Positions 45,487 through 53,190 of a DNA stretch of 64,000 nt are shown here, one piece after another; the first letter of the stretch is position 1; the number at the start of each line of letters is the position of its first letter. A program made the translations under genes and the position numbers. Location: assembly GCF_003977665.1 (NCBI RefSeq), contig NZ_RYYV01000002.1, positions 248,001-312,000 of the forward strand. The letters run 5' to 3'. The notes beneath the pieces were generated by a model. That model saw nothing but the letters and a program-made list of their open reading frames with translations. It ran no database searches and was not told where the DNA came from. The stretch is from Dyella choica (GTDB lineage: Bacteria > Pseudomonadota > Gammaproteobacteria > Xanthomonadales > Rhodanobacteraceae).

Positions 45487-47657
45487 TGTTTGCCTCCCAC
45501 CGGTTCCACCCAGCGGAAGTCGGCCTCGTTGATCGGCTTCTCCAACTTGCGCAATTCGCTGCGCGCGGCTTCGAGCACCAGCGGCATGGTGATCTGCCCG
45601 CCATTCTTCGCGGCCATGAACGCGGCATTCAGGGCAATGCCCTGGATGCTGCCGCCGGTGAGCGCAAGTTTGGCGAGCCGTTCGATGTCCAGCCCGGCCG
45701 TCGCCAGCTTGGATGGAAACGCGTTGCTCCAGATCGCCTGCCGTTGCGGCACACCGGGAAAAGGGAAATTGACGATGAAGCGGATGCGGCGCATGAAGGC
45801 GGTGTCGAGCGCGTTCTTCATGTTGGTGGCAAGGACCGCCAGTCCGCGGAAGCTCTCCAGCCGCTGCAGCAGGTAGTTCACTTCGATATTCGCGTAGCGG
45901 TCGTGGCTGTCCTTGACCTCGCTGCGGCGGCCGAACAGCGCATCGGCTTCATCGAAGAACAGGATCGCCCCGCCCTCTTCCGCCGCGTCGAACAGTTTGC
46001 GCAGGTTCTTTTCGGTTTCGCCGATGTATTTGCTGACCACCGCGGACAGGTCAATACGGTACAGCGACAAGCCTAGTTCATGGGCGATCACTTCCGCCGC
46101 CATCGTCTTGCCGGTGCCGCTCTCGCCCGCGAACAACGCGCTGATCGACAGGCCGCGGTTCATCCGGTCGCGGAAACCCCAATCGTCATACACCGTGCTG
46201 CGTTGCGCGACCTGGTCAGAGATCTGGCGCAGCAGGGACTTCTCGGTTTCGGGCAGTTTCAGGTCGTCCCAGCCGGCCTTGGGCTCGATGCGTTGCGCCA
46301 GCTGGTCCAGCGCCGGCCGCGTACGCGCCAAGGCACCATGCCATAACGCATCTCCCAGCGTGCTGCCATCCGTTCCGGCCGTTGCCAGCGCCGTGCGTGC
46401 GACTTGTGCGATCTTGTCCAGATTGAAGTCGAAGTGGCCGGCCAGACGCCGAATGTGCGCTTCGGCGCCGTCGCCCAGCAGGTGTTGCCAGGTCTCGCGC
46501 TGCTCTACCGCAGTGGGCTTGCCCACATCGCGGCTCAAGGTGTTGCCGGCGCTGCCGTTCCACGCCTCACGCGTGTCGATGAAGCTGAGGCTGCGTACGC
46601 GCGAAAGAAATCGCTTGATGAGATGCGCAGCCGCATCGCCGCCATCGACGTCGTTCGCATCCAGATACAGCGCCGTCGGCATCAGCTTGCTTTCGCGATG
46701 CCACAGGCGCAGCAGTGTTTCCTGCTCGGCAACCGCTCCGGGCAGCAATTCGGCAGACAGCCGCAACGCCTGGGTGCCAAACGCAGCCGCGACGGCCTGC
46801 GCGATCGCCTGCTTGCTGGCGCTATCGGCGCCGATCAATTGCACCGCTGGCAGCAGCTCGCCGGACGGGACATGCTGCAATTGCTCAACCAGCTGATCGA
46901 CGACGGCCTGTTGCGAGGCCGGCAATTCCATGTTCGTCAGCGGCGTGAGCAAGGGTGCCAGGCGATCGTCGAGATGGTTCAGACCCTTGACGAAATTCAC
47001 GATGCGTTCGTCGGCGCTCAAAGCGGCGCTGACCAAAGGCTGCGGCCCCGGCTGATGGATGTCCAGCAAGCGCCAATAACGCAGCGGGCGTTCTGGCGAC
47101 AGCGCATCCCAGCTTGGTTGATCGAACAGCGAAAGGGCCAGCGCAAAGGTGGGCCATGGCTTGCCGGGATCGTGCTGTGCTTGCGCGCACAGCGCAGGAA
47201 TGCGCGTATCCAGCTCCATGCCGATACACAACAGCAGCACCTGACGCTCGAAATCAGACAAGCCCAGTCGTTGTGCCAGCAACAGCAAGGCCGGCGGCAC
47301 CTGGTCTTCGCTGACGGCTGGAGCTGGAGCTGGAGCTGGAGCTGAAGCCGGCGCCGGCGGAGCCGCGGTCGATGGTGGCAGCGGGTTAGCGGTCGCTGAT
47401 GGCCGAACTTCGGCAACCGGCTTGGCCTGCTGCGCATGCCCGTTGAAGATGAGCGACAGCCAGGACAGCGATTTGCCGTTGCTCGTCGGCGACGGCTTGG
47501 ACGTGGCAACCATCGCGCTGGGCTTGACGGCATTCTCGGCCGGCGCTGCTGCAGCGCCAGGTTGGGCGGCCAGGCGTTGCAGGCGCTCGCGCAGGTCGGC
47601 CAGCGCATTGGCCAGATACTGTTCGTTCGATACCAACCATTGTGCGTAGTCGCTCAT
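45483..47657 (-). CDS. eCIS AAA+ ATPase (Pvc15/Afp15-like)
   Basis: 724-aa cytoplasmic AAA+ ATPase conserved in contractile injection clusters, thought to help in assembly or cargo loading. The C-terminal AAA module has Walker A GESGTGKT, Walker B AILFFDEADALFG and an arginine finger region (DTAFMRRIRFIVNFPFPG). The N-terminal ~110 residues are low-complexity, including a Pro-Ala run from a hexamer repeat. The middle is a degenerate helical domain. Start chosen at the ATG overlapping the DUF4255 stop (ATGA); the frame above it is noise. Confidence 0.93.
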   Translation of the reverse strand: MSDYAQWLVSNEQYLANALADLRERLQRLAAQPGAAAAPAENAVKPSAMVATSKPSPTSNGKSLSWLSLIFNGHAQQAKPVAEVRPSATANPLPPSTAAPPAPASAPAPAPAPAVSEDQVPPALLLLAQRLGLSDFERQVLLLCIGMELDTRIPALCAQAQHDPGKPWPTFALALSLFDQPSWDALSPERPLRYWRLLDIHQPGPQPLVSAALSADERIVNFVKGLNHLDDRLAPLLTPLTNMELPASQQAVVDQLVEQLQHVPSGELLPAVQLIGADSASKQAIAQAVAAAFGTQALRLSAELLPGAVAEQETLLRLWHRESKLMPTALYLDANDVDGGDAAAHLIKRFLSRVRSLSFIDTREAWNGSAGNTLSRDVGKPTAVEQRETWQHLLGDGAEAHIRRLAGHFDFNLDKIAQVARTALATAGTDGSTLGDALWHGALARTRPALDQLAQRIEPKAGWDDLKLPETEKSLLRQISDQVAQRSTVYDDWGFRDRMNRGLSISALFAGESGTGKTMAAEVIAHELGLSLYRIDLSAVVSKYIGETEKNLRKLFDAAEEGGAILFFDEADALFGRRSEVKDSHDRYANIEVNYLLQRLESFRGLAVLATNMKNALDTAFMRRIRFIVNFPFPGVPQRQAIWSNAFPSKLATAGLDIERLAKLALTGGSIQGIALNAAFMAAKNGGQITMPLVLEAARSELRKLEKPINEADFRWVEPVGGKQ
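47317..47346. repeat. In-frame hexamer tandem repeat (GCTGGA)n
   Basis: Four perfect GCTGGA units and a fifth GCTGAA variant inside the ATPase gene, coding for a Pro-Ala run in its N-terminal linker. Slippage would change length by two residues without a frameshift. Confidence 0.85.
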
Positions 47658-48895
47658 GGCACCACCACCTGCTGGTTGGGGTCGAATTTCGGCACGGCGC
47701 CGCTGAAATCGACCGGGATGCTGTCGGCACCATCCACCCGCAAGCGTATCGTGTAGGTGTCCGCCGGAACGCCCGGCACCTTGAAGGTGAGCGCGGTCGG
47801 CAGATGCGGATCGACCGGATTGCTGATGCTCTGCGGCAGTAGCCATTGGCTGCCGAACAACAGACCGACGCGTTGGCCATCGCGTATGCGAGGCATGCAG
47901 GTTAGGTGCAACAGCGTACCCGCTGCCGCGGAGAGCGGGCTCACGCTGATGATGGGTGCCAGCGACAAGGGCAATTCGTTGCTCAGCAACGCCGGCGAGC
48001 CTGGCGGCTGCAACAGCAGCGAAAGCGTGTAGATGCCTGGCGCCCAGCGCGACGCCGCATTCGCATCTTCTGCGCTGCCGGCCAGATGGACGTTTAAAGT
48101 ACCCTGCGTATCGCCGGCAGTGGGTGTCACATCCACCGGCGCATCCAGGCGCAGGCTGGTGAAACGTGCGATAGCATTCGTGGCGGTGAGCTGGCTTCCG
48201 GCAAGCACGATGTCATCGCCCAGGCGCACCCCAGCCTGGCTGTGCGGAAAGCGCATGCCGCTCAATACCGGGGCCACCGAGGTTGTGGTCGCCACGCCGC
48301 GGTCCTGCGGGCCGCGGGTGAGCACGGGCAGATTGGCGCGCGTCGGTGCGTGACTGTCGATCAGCACCACGGTGGCTTCGTAGGCGGACGAGACACGGTA
48401 ATTGGTCTGGAAGGCGGTCCATAGCTTGGATATCTCTTCCACGCTCTGCGGCAACGGCGTGAGGCGGACCCGTTCGATCTGGTCGGCAAGATCGTTGTTG
48501 AGCAAGGCGCTGCGGATGTCGCTGCGATCGAGCAACGGACGATCGTGCAGGAAGCTCATGGCCGCGGAGAGCACGCGATGGCTTACGGCGTCAGGGTCGG
48601 TTTCGCCACGCCCCCAGGCCGTGATCAAGTAATGCAGATTCAATGCAAGAGGCGGTTGCCCGGATTCGCCGGCACGCACACGGCCGGGCATATCCATGTT
48701 GCGCCACGCGGCGTTGTAGACGACCTGATAGAGGAAAAGATTCAGCTGCGAGGAGCTGACGCCCTTGCGCGCCATGTCGGGCGGCTGCAGGGTCACCGAA
48801 ATATCGCTCAGATCGCTGTCCAGCAGCGGTATCTGCGCCTGTAGCAGATTGCGAAGCGTGCAAGTAGCCGCGGCGATGGCGAGCGCGTTGCTCAT
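47654..48895 (-). CDS. DUF4255 protein (Pvc16/Afp16-like, tube/sheath cap)
   Basis: 413-aa protein. The N-terminal ~190 residues are a DUF4255 domain (SNALAIAAATCTLRNLLQAQ, LNLFLYQVVYNAAWRN, LALNLHYLITAWG), the domain of the terminator/cap protein that ends tube and sheath in eCIS particles. The C-terminal ~200 residues are beta-sandwich-like, with IPT/TIG-type strands (GSQLTATNAIARFTSLRLD). It overlaps the proline-rich gene and the ATPase gene by 4 bp each. Confidence 0.9.
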   Translation of the reverse strand: MSNALAIAAATCTLRNLLQAQIPLLDSDLSDISVTLQPPDMARKGVSSSQLNLFLYQVVYNAAWRNMDMPGRVRAGESGQPPLALNLHYLITAWGRGETDPDAVSHRVLSAAMSFLHDRPLLDRSDIRSALLNNDLADQIERVRLTPLPQSVEEISKLWTAFQTNYRVSSAYEATVVLIDSHAPTRANLPVLTRGPQDRGVATTTSVAPVLSGMRFPHSQAGVRLGDDIVLAGSQLTATNAIARFTSLRLDAPVDVTPTAGDTQGTLNVHLAGSAEDANAASRWAPGIYTLSLLLQPPGSPALLSNELPLSLAPIISVSPLSAAAGTLLHLTCMPRIRDGQRVGLLFGSQWLLPQSISNPVDPHLPTALTFKVPGVPADTYTIRLRVDGADSIPVDFSGAVPKFDPNQQVVVP

Positions 48896-49755
48896 GCTGG
48901 CTTCCCGCCGCGTTGGCGCAGATACTCATCGAGGCTGTTTGGGCGCCCCGTTTCCTGACGCTTCGGCGCGGCCGTACCCTGCGTGGGTGCCGCGCGTACT
49001 TCCAAGCGGCCGATGCTTACGTGCACAACCGGCTGTTGCGACGAAGAGGGGCTGTCCATCGACTGGGGCTGCTTCGATGTCACAGCGCGTGGTACGGGCA
49101 CCGATGGTGGCGTGGCAAAGATCGGCCGCCCAGGGGGCAGCAACACGCCTGTTTCGCTGTACTGGACCGATTCGTCGCTCGACGCGGCAAACACCTGAGG
49201 CTTGCGTAGCGCGGACAAGGACGAAGCAGAATCCGATTCCCGATGTCGCGGCTCCCGCACGGCAGCAGTCTCGTGGCGGACCAGGCTGGATGAGCCATCG
49301 TGATCGGCCGTAGTGATACGGGCCGGCTTGACCGCGACCTCCGGTACGGCGGCTTCCCGCGTCGGTGTTTCGACTTTCGATGCAGGCCTTTCCAAGGCAG
49401 CTTCTGCTTGAGCCGTGGCAAGAGCAGGCTGGGTTGCCGTAACGATGGGGCGAGGTGACACAGGCGTCGGCGTCGCCTCCAAAGCAACTTCGTTATGAGA
49501 GCCCACAGAAACCGGCTGCATTGCCGTGGCGGCGGGGCGAAGAGACACCGGTGTTTGCGTCATTTCCTGGGGCCACAGGATGTCGGCGTTCGATCGCCCT
49601 TCTCGTGGCGACGAAACCGGTAGCTCATCCTGCTCCCGGCCACCTGATGAAGGCCGCACTGGTTCGAACAGCGAAGGCAGCCTCGGCGACAGCATCGCTT
49701 CGCCGCCCATCGCGCGTACAGCCACCCGGTCGAGAAAGTCGCTCACGATACGCAT
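48892..49755 (-). CDS. Proline-rich eCIS-cluster protein with conserved C-terminal tail
   Basis: 287-aa largely disordered protein (Pro, Ser, Ala, Thr-rich), starting MRIVSDFLDRVAVRAMG. A short ordered tail (VVHVSIGRLEVRAAPTQG, then SLDEYLRQRGGKPA) is of a type that recurs in small proteins of these clusters. Its N-terminal helix and C-terminal motif with a long flexible middle suggest a tether or scaffold, possibly stretched like a length-setter; this is inference. Start at ATG 49753-49755, 13 bp inside the upstream gene. Confidence 0.75.
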   Translation of the reverse strand: MRIVSDFLDRVAVRAMGGEAMLSPRLPSLFEPVRPSSGGREQDELPVSSPREGRSNADILWPQEMTQTPVSLRPAATAMQPVSVGSHNEVALEATPTPVSPRPIVTATQPALATAQAEAALERPASKVETPTREAAVPEVAVKPARITTADHDGSSSLVRHETAAVREPRHRESDSASSLSALRKPQVFAASSDESVQYSETGVLLPPGRPIFATPPSVPVPRAVTSKQPQSMDSPSSSQQPVVHVSIGRLEVRAAPTQGTAAPKRQETGRPNSLDEYLRQRGGKPA

Positions 49756-50480
49756 TGCTCCAGGTAGGCCTGGCGACGACGCGGTGTCATGGCGAGGATC
49801 TCCGCTTCGCTCCAGTGATAGTTGCGGGCCAGGGTGTCCACGTCGCGCAACAGCCGCAGCGCCCAGGCATGCAGCTGCTGCCAGAGAAAACGGCCAATGT
49901 CGAACAGCGGCGACCAGTTGTGCGCACAATCGGGGCAGCTGAGCACGAGCTGCAGATCGGCCTGTGGATCTGCCTCGGCCATGGCTTCGGCCAGCGTGGC
50001 CTGGGCGCTGCCCGACAAGCTGTCGACCGGCGCCATGACGCCATCCTTGCTGAGCTCGATCACGCAGCGCTGAAGCAGCTGGCGGCGTGCATCGGCAGCA
50101 TCGGTACAGAACTGCAGGGCAAGCAGATCGCTGACGTCAACGGCGCGAAAGCGAATCTGCACCGACTCGCCGGGTATGAAAAGCTCCTGTATGCCGACGT
50201 TGCTGGTCTGCGCAACCCGCAAGGCATCAGCATCGAAGCCGATTTCGACCCGCGCGTGGCAGGCCGGGCATTGCGCCACCCCGTCGAGCTGGCGACCGAA
50301 CAGGCGCGCATACAGCTGCAGCAGCAAGGCGTCCCGACGACCCAACGGCAACTGCGCGAGCACGTCGTCATCCGGCTCATCGCTGCATAGACGCAGCAAC
50401 ACAAGACTGCGCGCGGCAGCACCGTAGTCGCCACCGCGTTCCCATGCCTGCAACAAGTCGCTGGCCGCGGGCGTGCGCAT
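49743..50480 (-). CDS. T4 gp26-like baseplate hub assembly chaperone with zinc ribbon
   Basis: 245-aa protein resembling the T4-family baseplate hub assembly chaperones found in contractile clusters (LPLGRRDALLLQLYARLFG is the typical N-terminal signature). It carries two Cys pairs, CPACH and CPDC, spaced like a split zinc ribbon. The end (SEAEILAMTPRRRQAYLEQC) is also typical. It likely aids baseplate assembly rather than being a particle subunit. It is 3 bp downstream of the tube gene. Confidence 0.82.
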   Translation of the reverse strand: MRTPAASDLLQAWERGGDYGAAARSLVLLRLCSDEPDDDVLAQLPLGRRDALLLQLYARLFGRQLDGVAQCPACHARVEIGFDADALRVAQTSNVGIQELFIPGESVQIRFRAVDVSDLLALQFCTDAADARRQLLQRCVIELSKDGVMAPVDSLSGSAQATLAEAMAEADPQADLQLVLSCPDCAHNWSPLFDIGRFLWQQLHAWALRLLRDVDTLARNYHWSEAEILAMTPRRRQAYLEQCVS

Positions 50481-50483
50481 CGA

Positions 50484-51011
50484 TCAACCTGCCGGGACCG
50501 TGTAGCTGGGCTCGGTGGGCTCCTGCACGCTGGTATCGCGTTCCCAACCCTCGTTCTCCAGCTTCAGATGCTGAAGCGCCACGGCGTTGGCATTGGCGTC
50601 CAGGTCCGGCAGCGCCTGGTATTCCGACACCCAGCAACGGTAAAGCCGGTAGGCGAGCGCAAGCTGGCCGGCCTCGTTGTACACCTCGAGGATCAGGTCC
50701 TTGCGAAAATCCTTCAGCGACGCTTCGGCACCCAGACCCGCGCCGTAGTGCCAGACCTTGTTTGCCCACTTCTCGAACTCGGTATCGTGCGTGACGCCGC
50801 GTTCGATGGTGATCGCCTCGAATTCGCTGCGGCCCGGCGATTTGCGGCTGCTGCTGGGATCACCGCCTTCGCGATGCTTGACCACTTCGGTGGTGCGCTT
50901 GAGTCCCGACACCTTGCTGATGCCCGCCACGTAACGGCCATCCCATTTCAGGCGGAACTTGAAGTTCTTGTAGGGATCGAAACGCTGCGCATTGACGCTG
51001 AACTGAGCCAT
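50484..51011 (-). CDS. eCIS inner tube protein
   Basis: 175-aa Hcp-fold tube subunit (phage tail tube / conserved phage tail protein family). Hallmarks: YKNFKFRLKWDGRYVAGISK, VSGLKRTTEVVKHREGGD, FEAITIERGVTHDTEFEKWA. It stacks as hexamers inside the sheath and carries cargo. Only one tube paralogue is present, unlike Afp/PVC clusters that have two or three. Start at ATG 51009-51011 with GAGG 9 bases upstream. Confidence 0.93.
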   Translation of the reverse strand: MAQFSVNAQRFDPYKNFKFRLKWDGRYVAGISKVSGLKRTTEVVKHREGGDPSSSRKSPGRSEFEAITIERGVTHDTEFEKWANKVWHYGAGLGAEASLKDFRKDLILEVYNEAGQLALAYRLYRCWVSEYQALPDLDANANAVALQHLKLENEGWERDTSVQEPTEPSYTVPAG

Positions 51012-51022
51012 GTCGAAAGTCC

Positions 51023-52582
51023 TCAAGTCTGGATCTGGCCGGCCATCTGCTGCAGCTTGATGACCACGAATTCGGCTGGCTTCAGGGGCGCGAAGCCGAC
51101 CACGATGTTGACGATGCCCAGGTTGATGTCGTTCTGCGTGGTGGTTTCACCGTCGCATTTGACGAAATAGGCGTCCGTCGGCGACTTGCCCTGGAAGGCG
51201 CCCTGGCGGAACAGGTTCTGCATGAAGGCGCCGATGTTGAGGCGGATCTGCGCCCACAGCGGTTCGTCGTTGGGCTCGAACACCACCCATTGCGTGCCGC
51301 GGAACAGGCTTTCCTCGATGTACAGCGCGAGGCGGCGCACAGGCACATATTTGTAGTCGTCGGCCAGCAGATCGGCGCCGCGCAGCGTGCGCGCACCCCA
51401 CACGACCGGCCCGACCGCCGGAAAGCTGCGCAGACAATTCACGCCCAGGGGATTGAGCGTGCCGTTCTCTTCGTTGGTCAACACCGTGGCAAGCCCTTGC
51501 ACGCCGTTCAACGCCGCATCCAGGCCGGCCGGCGCTTTCCACACGCCGCGTTGGGCATCGGTGCGCGCCATGATGCCGGCGACGACACCGCAAGGCACGA
51601 AAGTGTCAAGCTGTCCCTGCCGCGCCGGATCCGATTCGATCACGCGTGGGAAGAACAACGCTGCGTTGCGCGCGGCGACGCCATTCAGCCCCAGCGCGGT
51701 AAGCGCGGCATCGTTCCCTGCTGTGATGCTGCCGGCGCTGGTCCAGCCCGAAGGAGGATCGACGATCAACATGGCGCGCCGATCCACGCAGAACGCCATC
51801 GCAGCTTGATAAACCGGCGCGCTCGTATCGCCGCCGCGCAGGTCGGCGGGGATGCACAGCAGATTGAACAGATCCACTTTCTTCAACGAATACATGCCGG
51901 TCTTCGCGACGGCGTCGCCTTCGTAGGTGGCGTCATCGAGCGGATCGCTGTCCTTGGCCTGGGTGCTCACCGAGGTCGTGCCCGCGGTCGGGGTTGGTGG
52001 TGCTGGCGACCAGGTCACACCGGCTGCGACGCGTATCAGCGACGAACTCGCCTTCAGCACCCGGTCAACACGCCGCGGGCTTTCTTTTACGCTCAGGTTG
52101 AGAAAGCTTTCCTGCGTACCGCTGACCAGGTCGCGCACCGTGATGTTGAAGAGATCAGTCGCGGCCAGACCATACAGGGCCGCGACGTCAGCCGACACGT
52201 TTGTATCGATAACCACCTGCAACTGGTTGGCCCAGGTACCGGCAGACGCTGCTTCCAACGGCAGGTTGGCGACTGCAATCTGCGCCTTGGCAGTGGCCGC
52301 CGCGCCCTTGTAAAGGCGCACGATGACGGCTTGTCCACCGCCATTGAGGTAGAAATCGCGTACGGCGTAGCCCATCGGATAGGCCGGATCGAGCGCACCG
52401 AAATATCGCTCGTAGTCGCCGTAGCTGTTGATGATCACCGGACCGTCCGGATCGCTGCCCAAGGATCCCTTCGCGGCGCGGCCGATGAAAGCGGTGATCG
52501 ACGTTGCCACACCGGTGATGGTGCGAACGCCGCTTGGAATTTCCTCGAGATAGACGCCTGGATAACTCAGGGTGGCTGGCAT
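51023..52582 (-). CDS. eCIS contractile sheath protein
   Basis: 519-aa tail sheath protein that contracts to drive the tube through the target envelope. N-terminal PATLSYPGVYLEEIPSGVRT is the sheath signature, and the C-terminal domain (WVVFEPNDEPLWAQIRLNIG, DAYFVKCDGETTTQNDINLG, VVGFAPLKPAEFVVIKLQQ) is canonical. A single sheath gene is present. Start at ATG 52580-52582 with GAGG 8 bases upstream. It lies 35 bp downstream of the small winged-helix-like gene, and the tube gene follows 11 bp later. Confidence 0.96.
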   Translation of the reverse strand: MPATLSYPGVYLEEIPSGVRTITGVATSITAFIGRAAKGSLGSDPDGPVIINSYGDYERYFGALDPAYPMGYAVRDFYLNGGGQAVIVRLYKGAAATAKAQIAVANLPLEAASAGTWANQLQVVIDTNVSADVAALYGLAATDLFNITVRDLVSGTQESFLNLSVKESPRRVDRVLKASSSLIRVAAGVTWSPAPPTPTAGTTSVSTQAKDSDPLDDATYEGDAVAKTGMYSLKKVDLFNLLCIPADLRGGDTSAPVYQAAMAFCVDRRAMLIVDPPSGWTSAGSITAGNDAALTALGLNGVAARNAALFFPRVIESDPARQGQLDTFVPCGVVAGIMARTDAQRGVWKAPAGLDAALNGVQGLATVLTNEENGTLNPLGVNCLRSFPAVGPVVWGARTLRGADLLADDYKYVPVRRLALYIEESLFRGTQWVVFEPNDEPLWAQIRLNIGAFMQNLFRQGAFQGKSPTDAYFVKCDGETTTQNDINLGIVNIVVGFAPLKPAEFVVIKLQQMAGQIQT

Positions 52583-52617
52583 GTTGGTTTCCTCGGAAGT
52601 GACTAAAGCTTCGGCAA

Positions 52618-52887
52618 TCAATGCGGTGACGCGTCGCCGCCGTGATTCAAGGCATACAGCACGGCGCCGTCAGGCAATCGGTAACTGCACAGCTCGCCAC
52701 CTTGGACCAGATGCTCGAGTACGCGCTTGATGCGCTCGTGCTCGATTTCGTAGCGCTGCTGCGGCAACCACCAGCTAACGATCCCCTCCAGCGTGTCGGC
52801 GGCATGCGGATGACCGTGCAAATAGCCGAGCACGGATTGCTCGACCTCCCGCTCGCCTTTTTTGTTTCCGCGGGACAGACGGCTCAT
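52618..52887 (-). CDS. Small winged-helix-like protein at the head of the eCIS operon
   Basis: 89-aa protein (MSRLSRGNKKGEREVEQSVL...). The helical core EREVEQSVLGYLHGHPHAAD, then IEHERIKRVLEHLVQGGELC and a beta hairpin (YRLPDGAVLYAL) suggest a winged helix, so it may bind DNA or modulate expression. It is the first gene after the sigma-54 promoter and has a strong GGAGG ribosome site 6 bases before ATG 52885-52887. An upstream in-frame extension has no support. Confidence 0.75.
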   Translation of the reverse strand: MSRLSRGNKKGEREVEQSVLGYLHGHPHAADTLEGIVSWWLPQQRYEIEHERIKRVLEHLVQGGELCSYRLPDGAVLYALNHGGDASPH

Positions 52888-52917
52888 GCTTGGCCTCCAC
52901 GTTTCCCGGTGATCCAG

Positions 52918-52932
52918 GCAACATGCGTGCCA
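52918..52932 (-). promoter_or_regulatory. Sigma-54 (-24/-12) promoter of the eCIS operon
   Basis: Minus strand reads TGGCACGCATGTTGC: TGGCAC, 5 bases, TTGC, with the invariant GG and GC separated by 10 bases. This is a full match to the sigma-54 consensus. The expected transcription start (~52907) is ~20 nt before the first gene's ATG at 52887, leaving room for its GGAGG ribosome site. The neighbouring gene encodes a sigma-54 activator. Confidence 0.85.
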
Positions 52933-52982
52933 TCGAAAAAACGGGGACATATCGCGGATATTGCTCCATCGGCGTCGCCAGG

Positions 52983-53033
52983 CGGGTCGTGCTTGACCCG
53001 GTTTTTCGGCGCGAGCGGGTGCGCAACGACCCG
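52983..53033. promoter_or_regulatory. Two phased dyads, candidate activator-binding sites (UAS)
   Basis: Two copies of CGGGT-N8-ACCCG: 52983-53000 (extended to 6-bp arms if a CG/CG pairing is counted) and 53016-53033, the latter extending to 10-bp perfect arms (GCGAGCGGGT / ACCCGCTCGC, 53011-53038). Their centres are 33 bp apart, about three helical turns, and lie ~73 and ~106 bp upstream of the -12 element. Identical half-sites and spacing in this position fit binding by the Fis-type HTH of the adjacent activator. The first dyad is followed by GTTTTT on the plus strand, so a plus-strand terminator is a weaker alternative. Confidence 0.65.
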
Positions 53034-53077
53034 CTCGCACTCGACTGCTTGAGGCGACAAGCTGAATTCCCGGGCGC

Positions 53078-53144
53078 GTAGGCTGGGATGACAATCCCAG
53101 CACCAGGATGTCGCGTGCAAGCTGGGATCATCATCCCAGCCTAC
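53078..53144. repeat. GTAG-headed REP pair (REP3)
   Basis: Inverted pair opening GTAGGCTGGGATGACAATCC and closing with its mirror ending CTAC. It lies 47 bp beyond the sigma-54 activator's stop and between that gene and the UAS dyads, so it may separate regulator and structural transcripts. Confidence 0.93.
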
Positions 53145-53190
53145 GAGTTGTATGCGCGTGTGGCGGAGCGTGGAATAAATCAGAGCATGC

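Noticed and set aside
27748-52887. Prophage or type VI secretion interpretation
   Set aside because: No integrase, terminase, capsid, holin or TssJ/L/M membrane-complex genes; DUF4255, DUF4157, the AAA+ ATPase and DUF6519 are eCIS markers.
52983-53009. Intrinsic terminator on the plus strand (CGGGTC hairpin followed by GTTTTT)
   Set aside because: No plus-strand gene ends nearby, and the same half-sites and spacing recur 33 bp away, which fits protein-binding dyads better.
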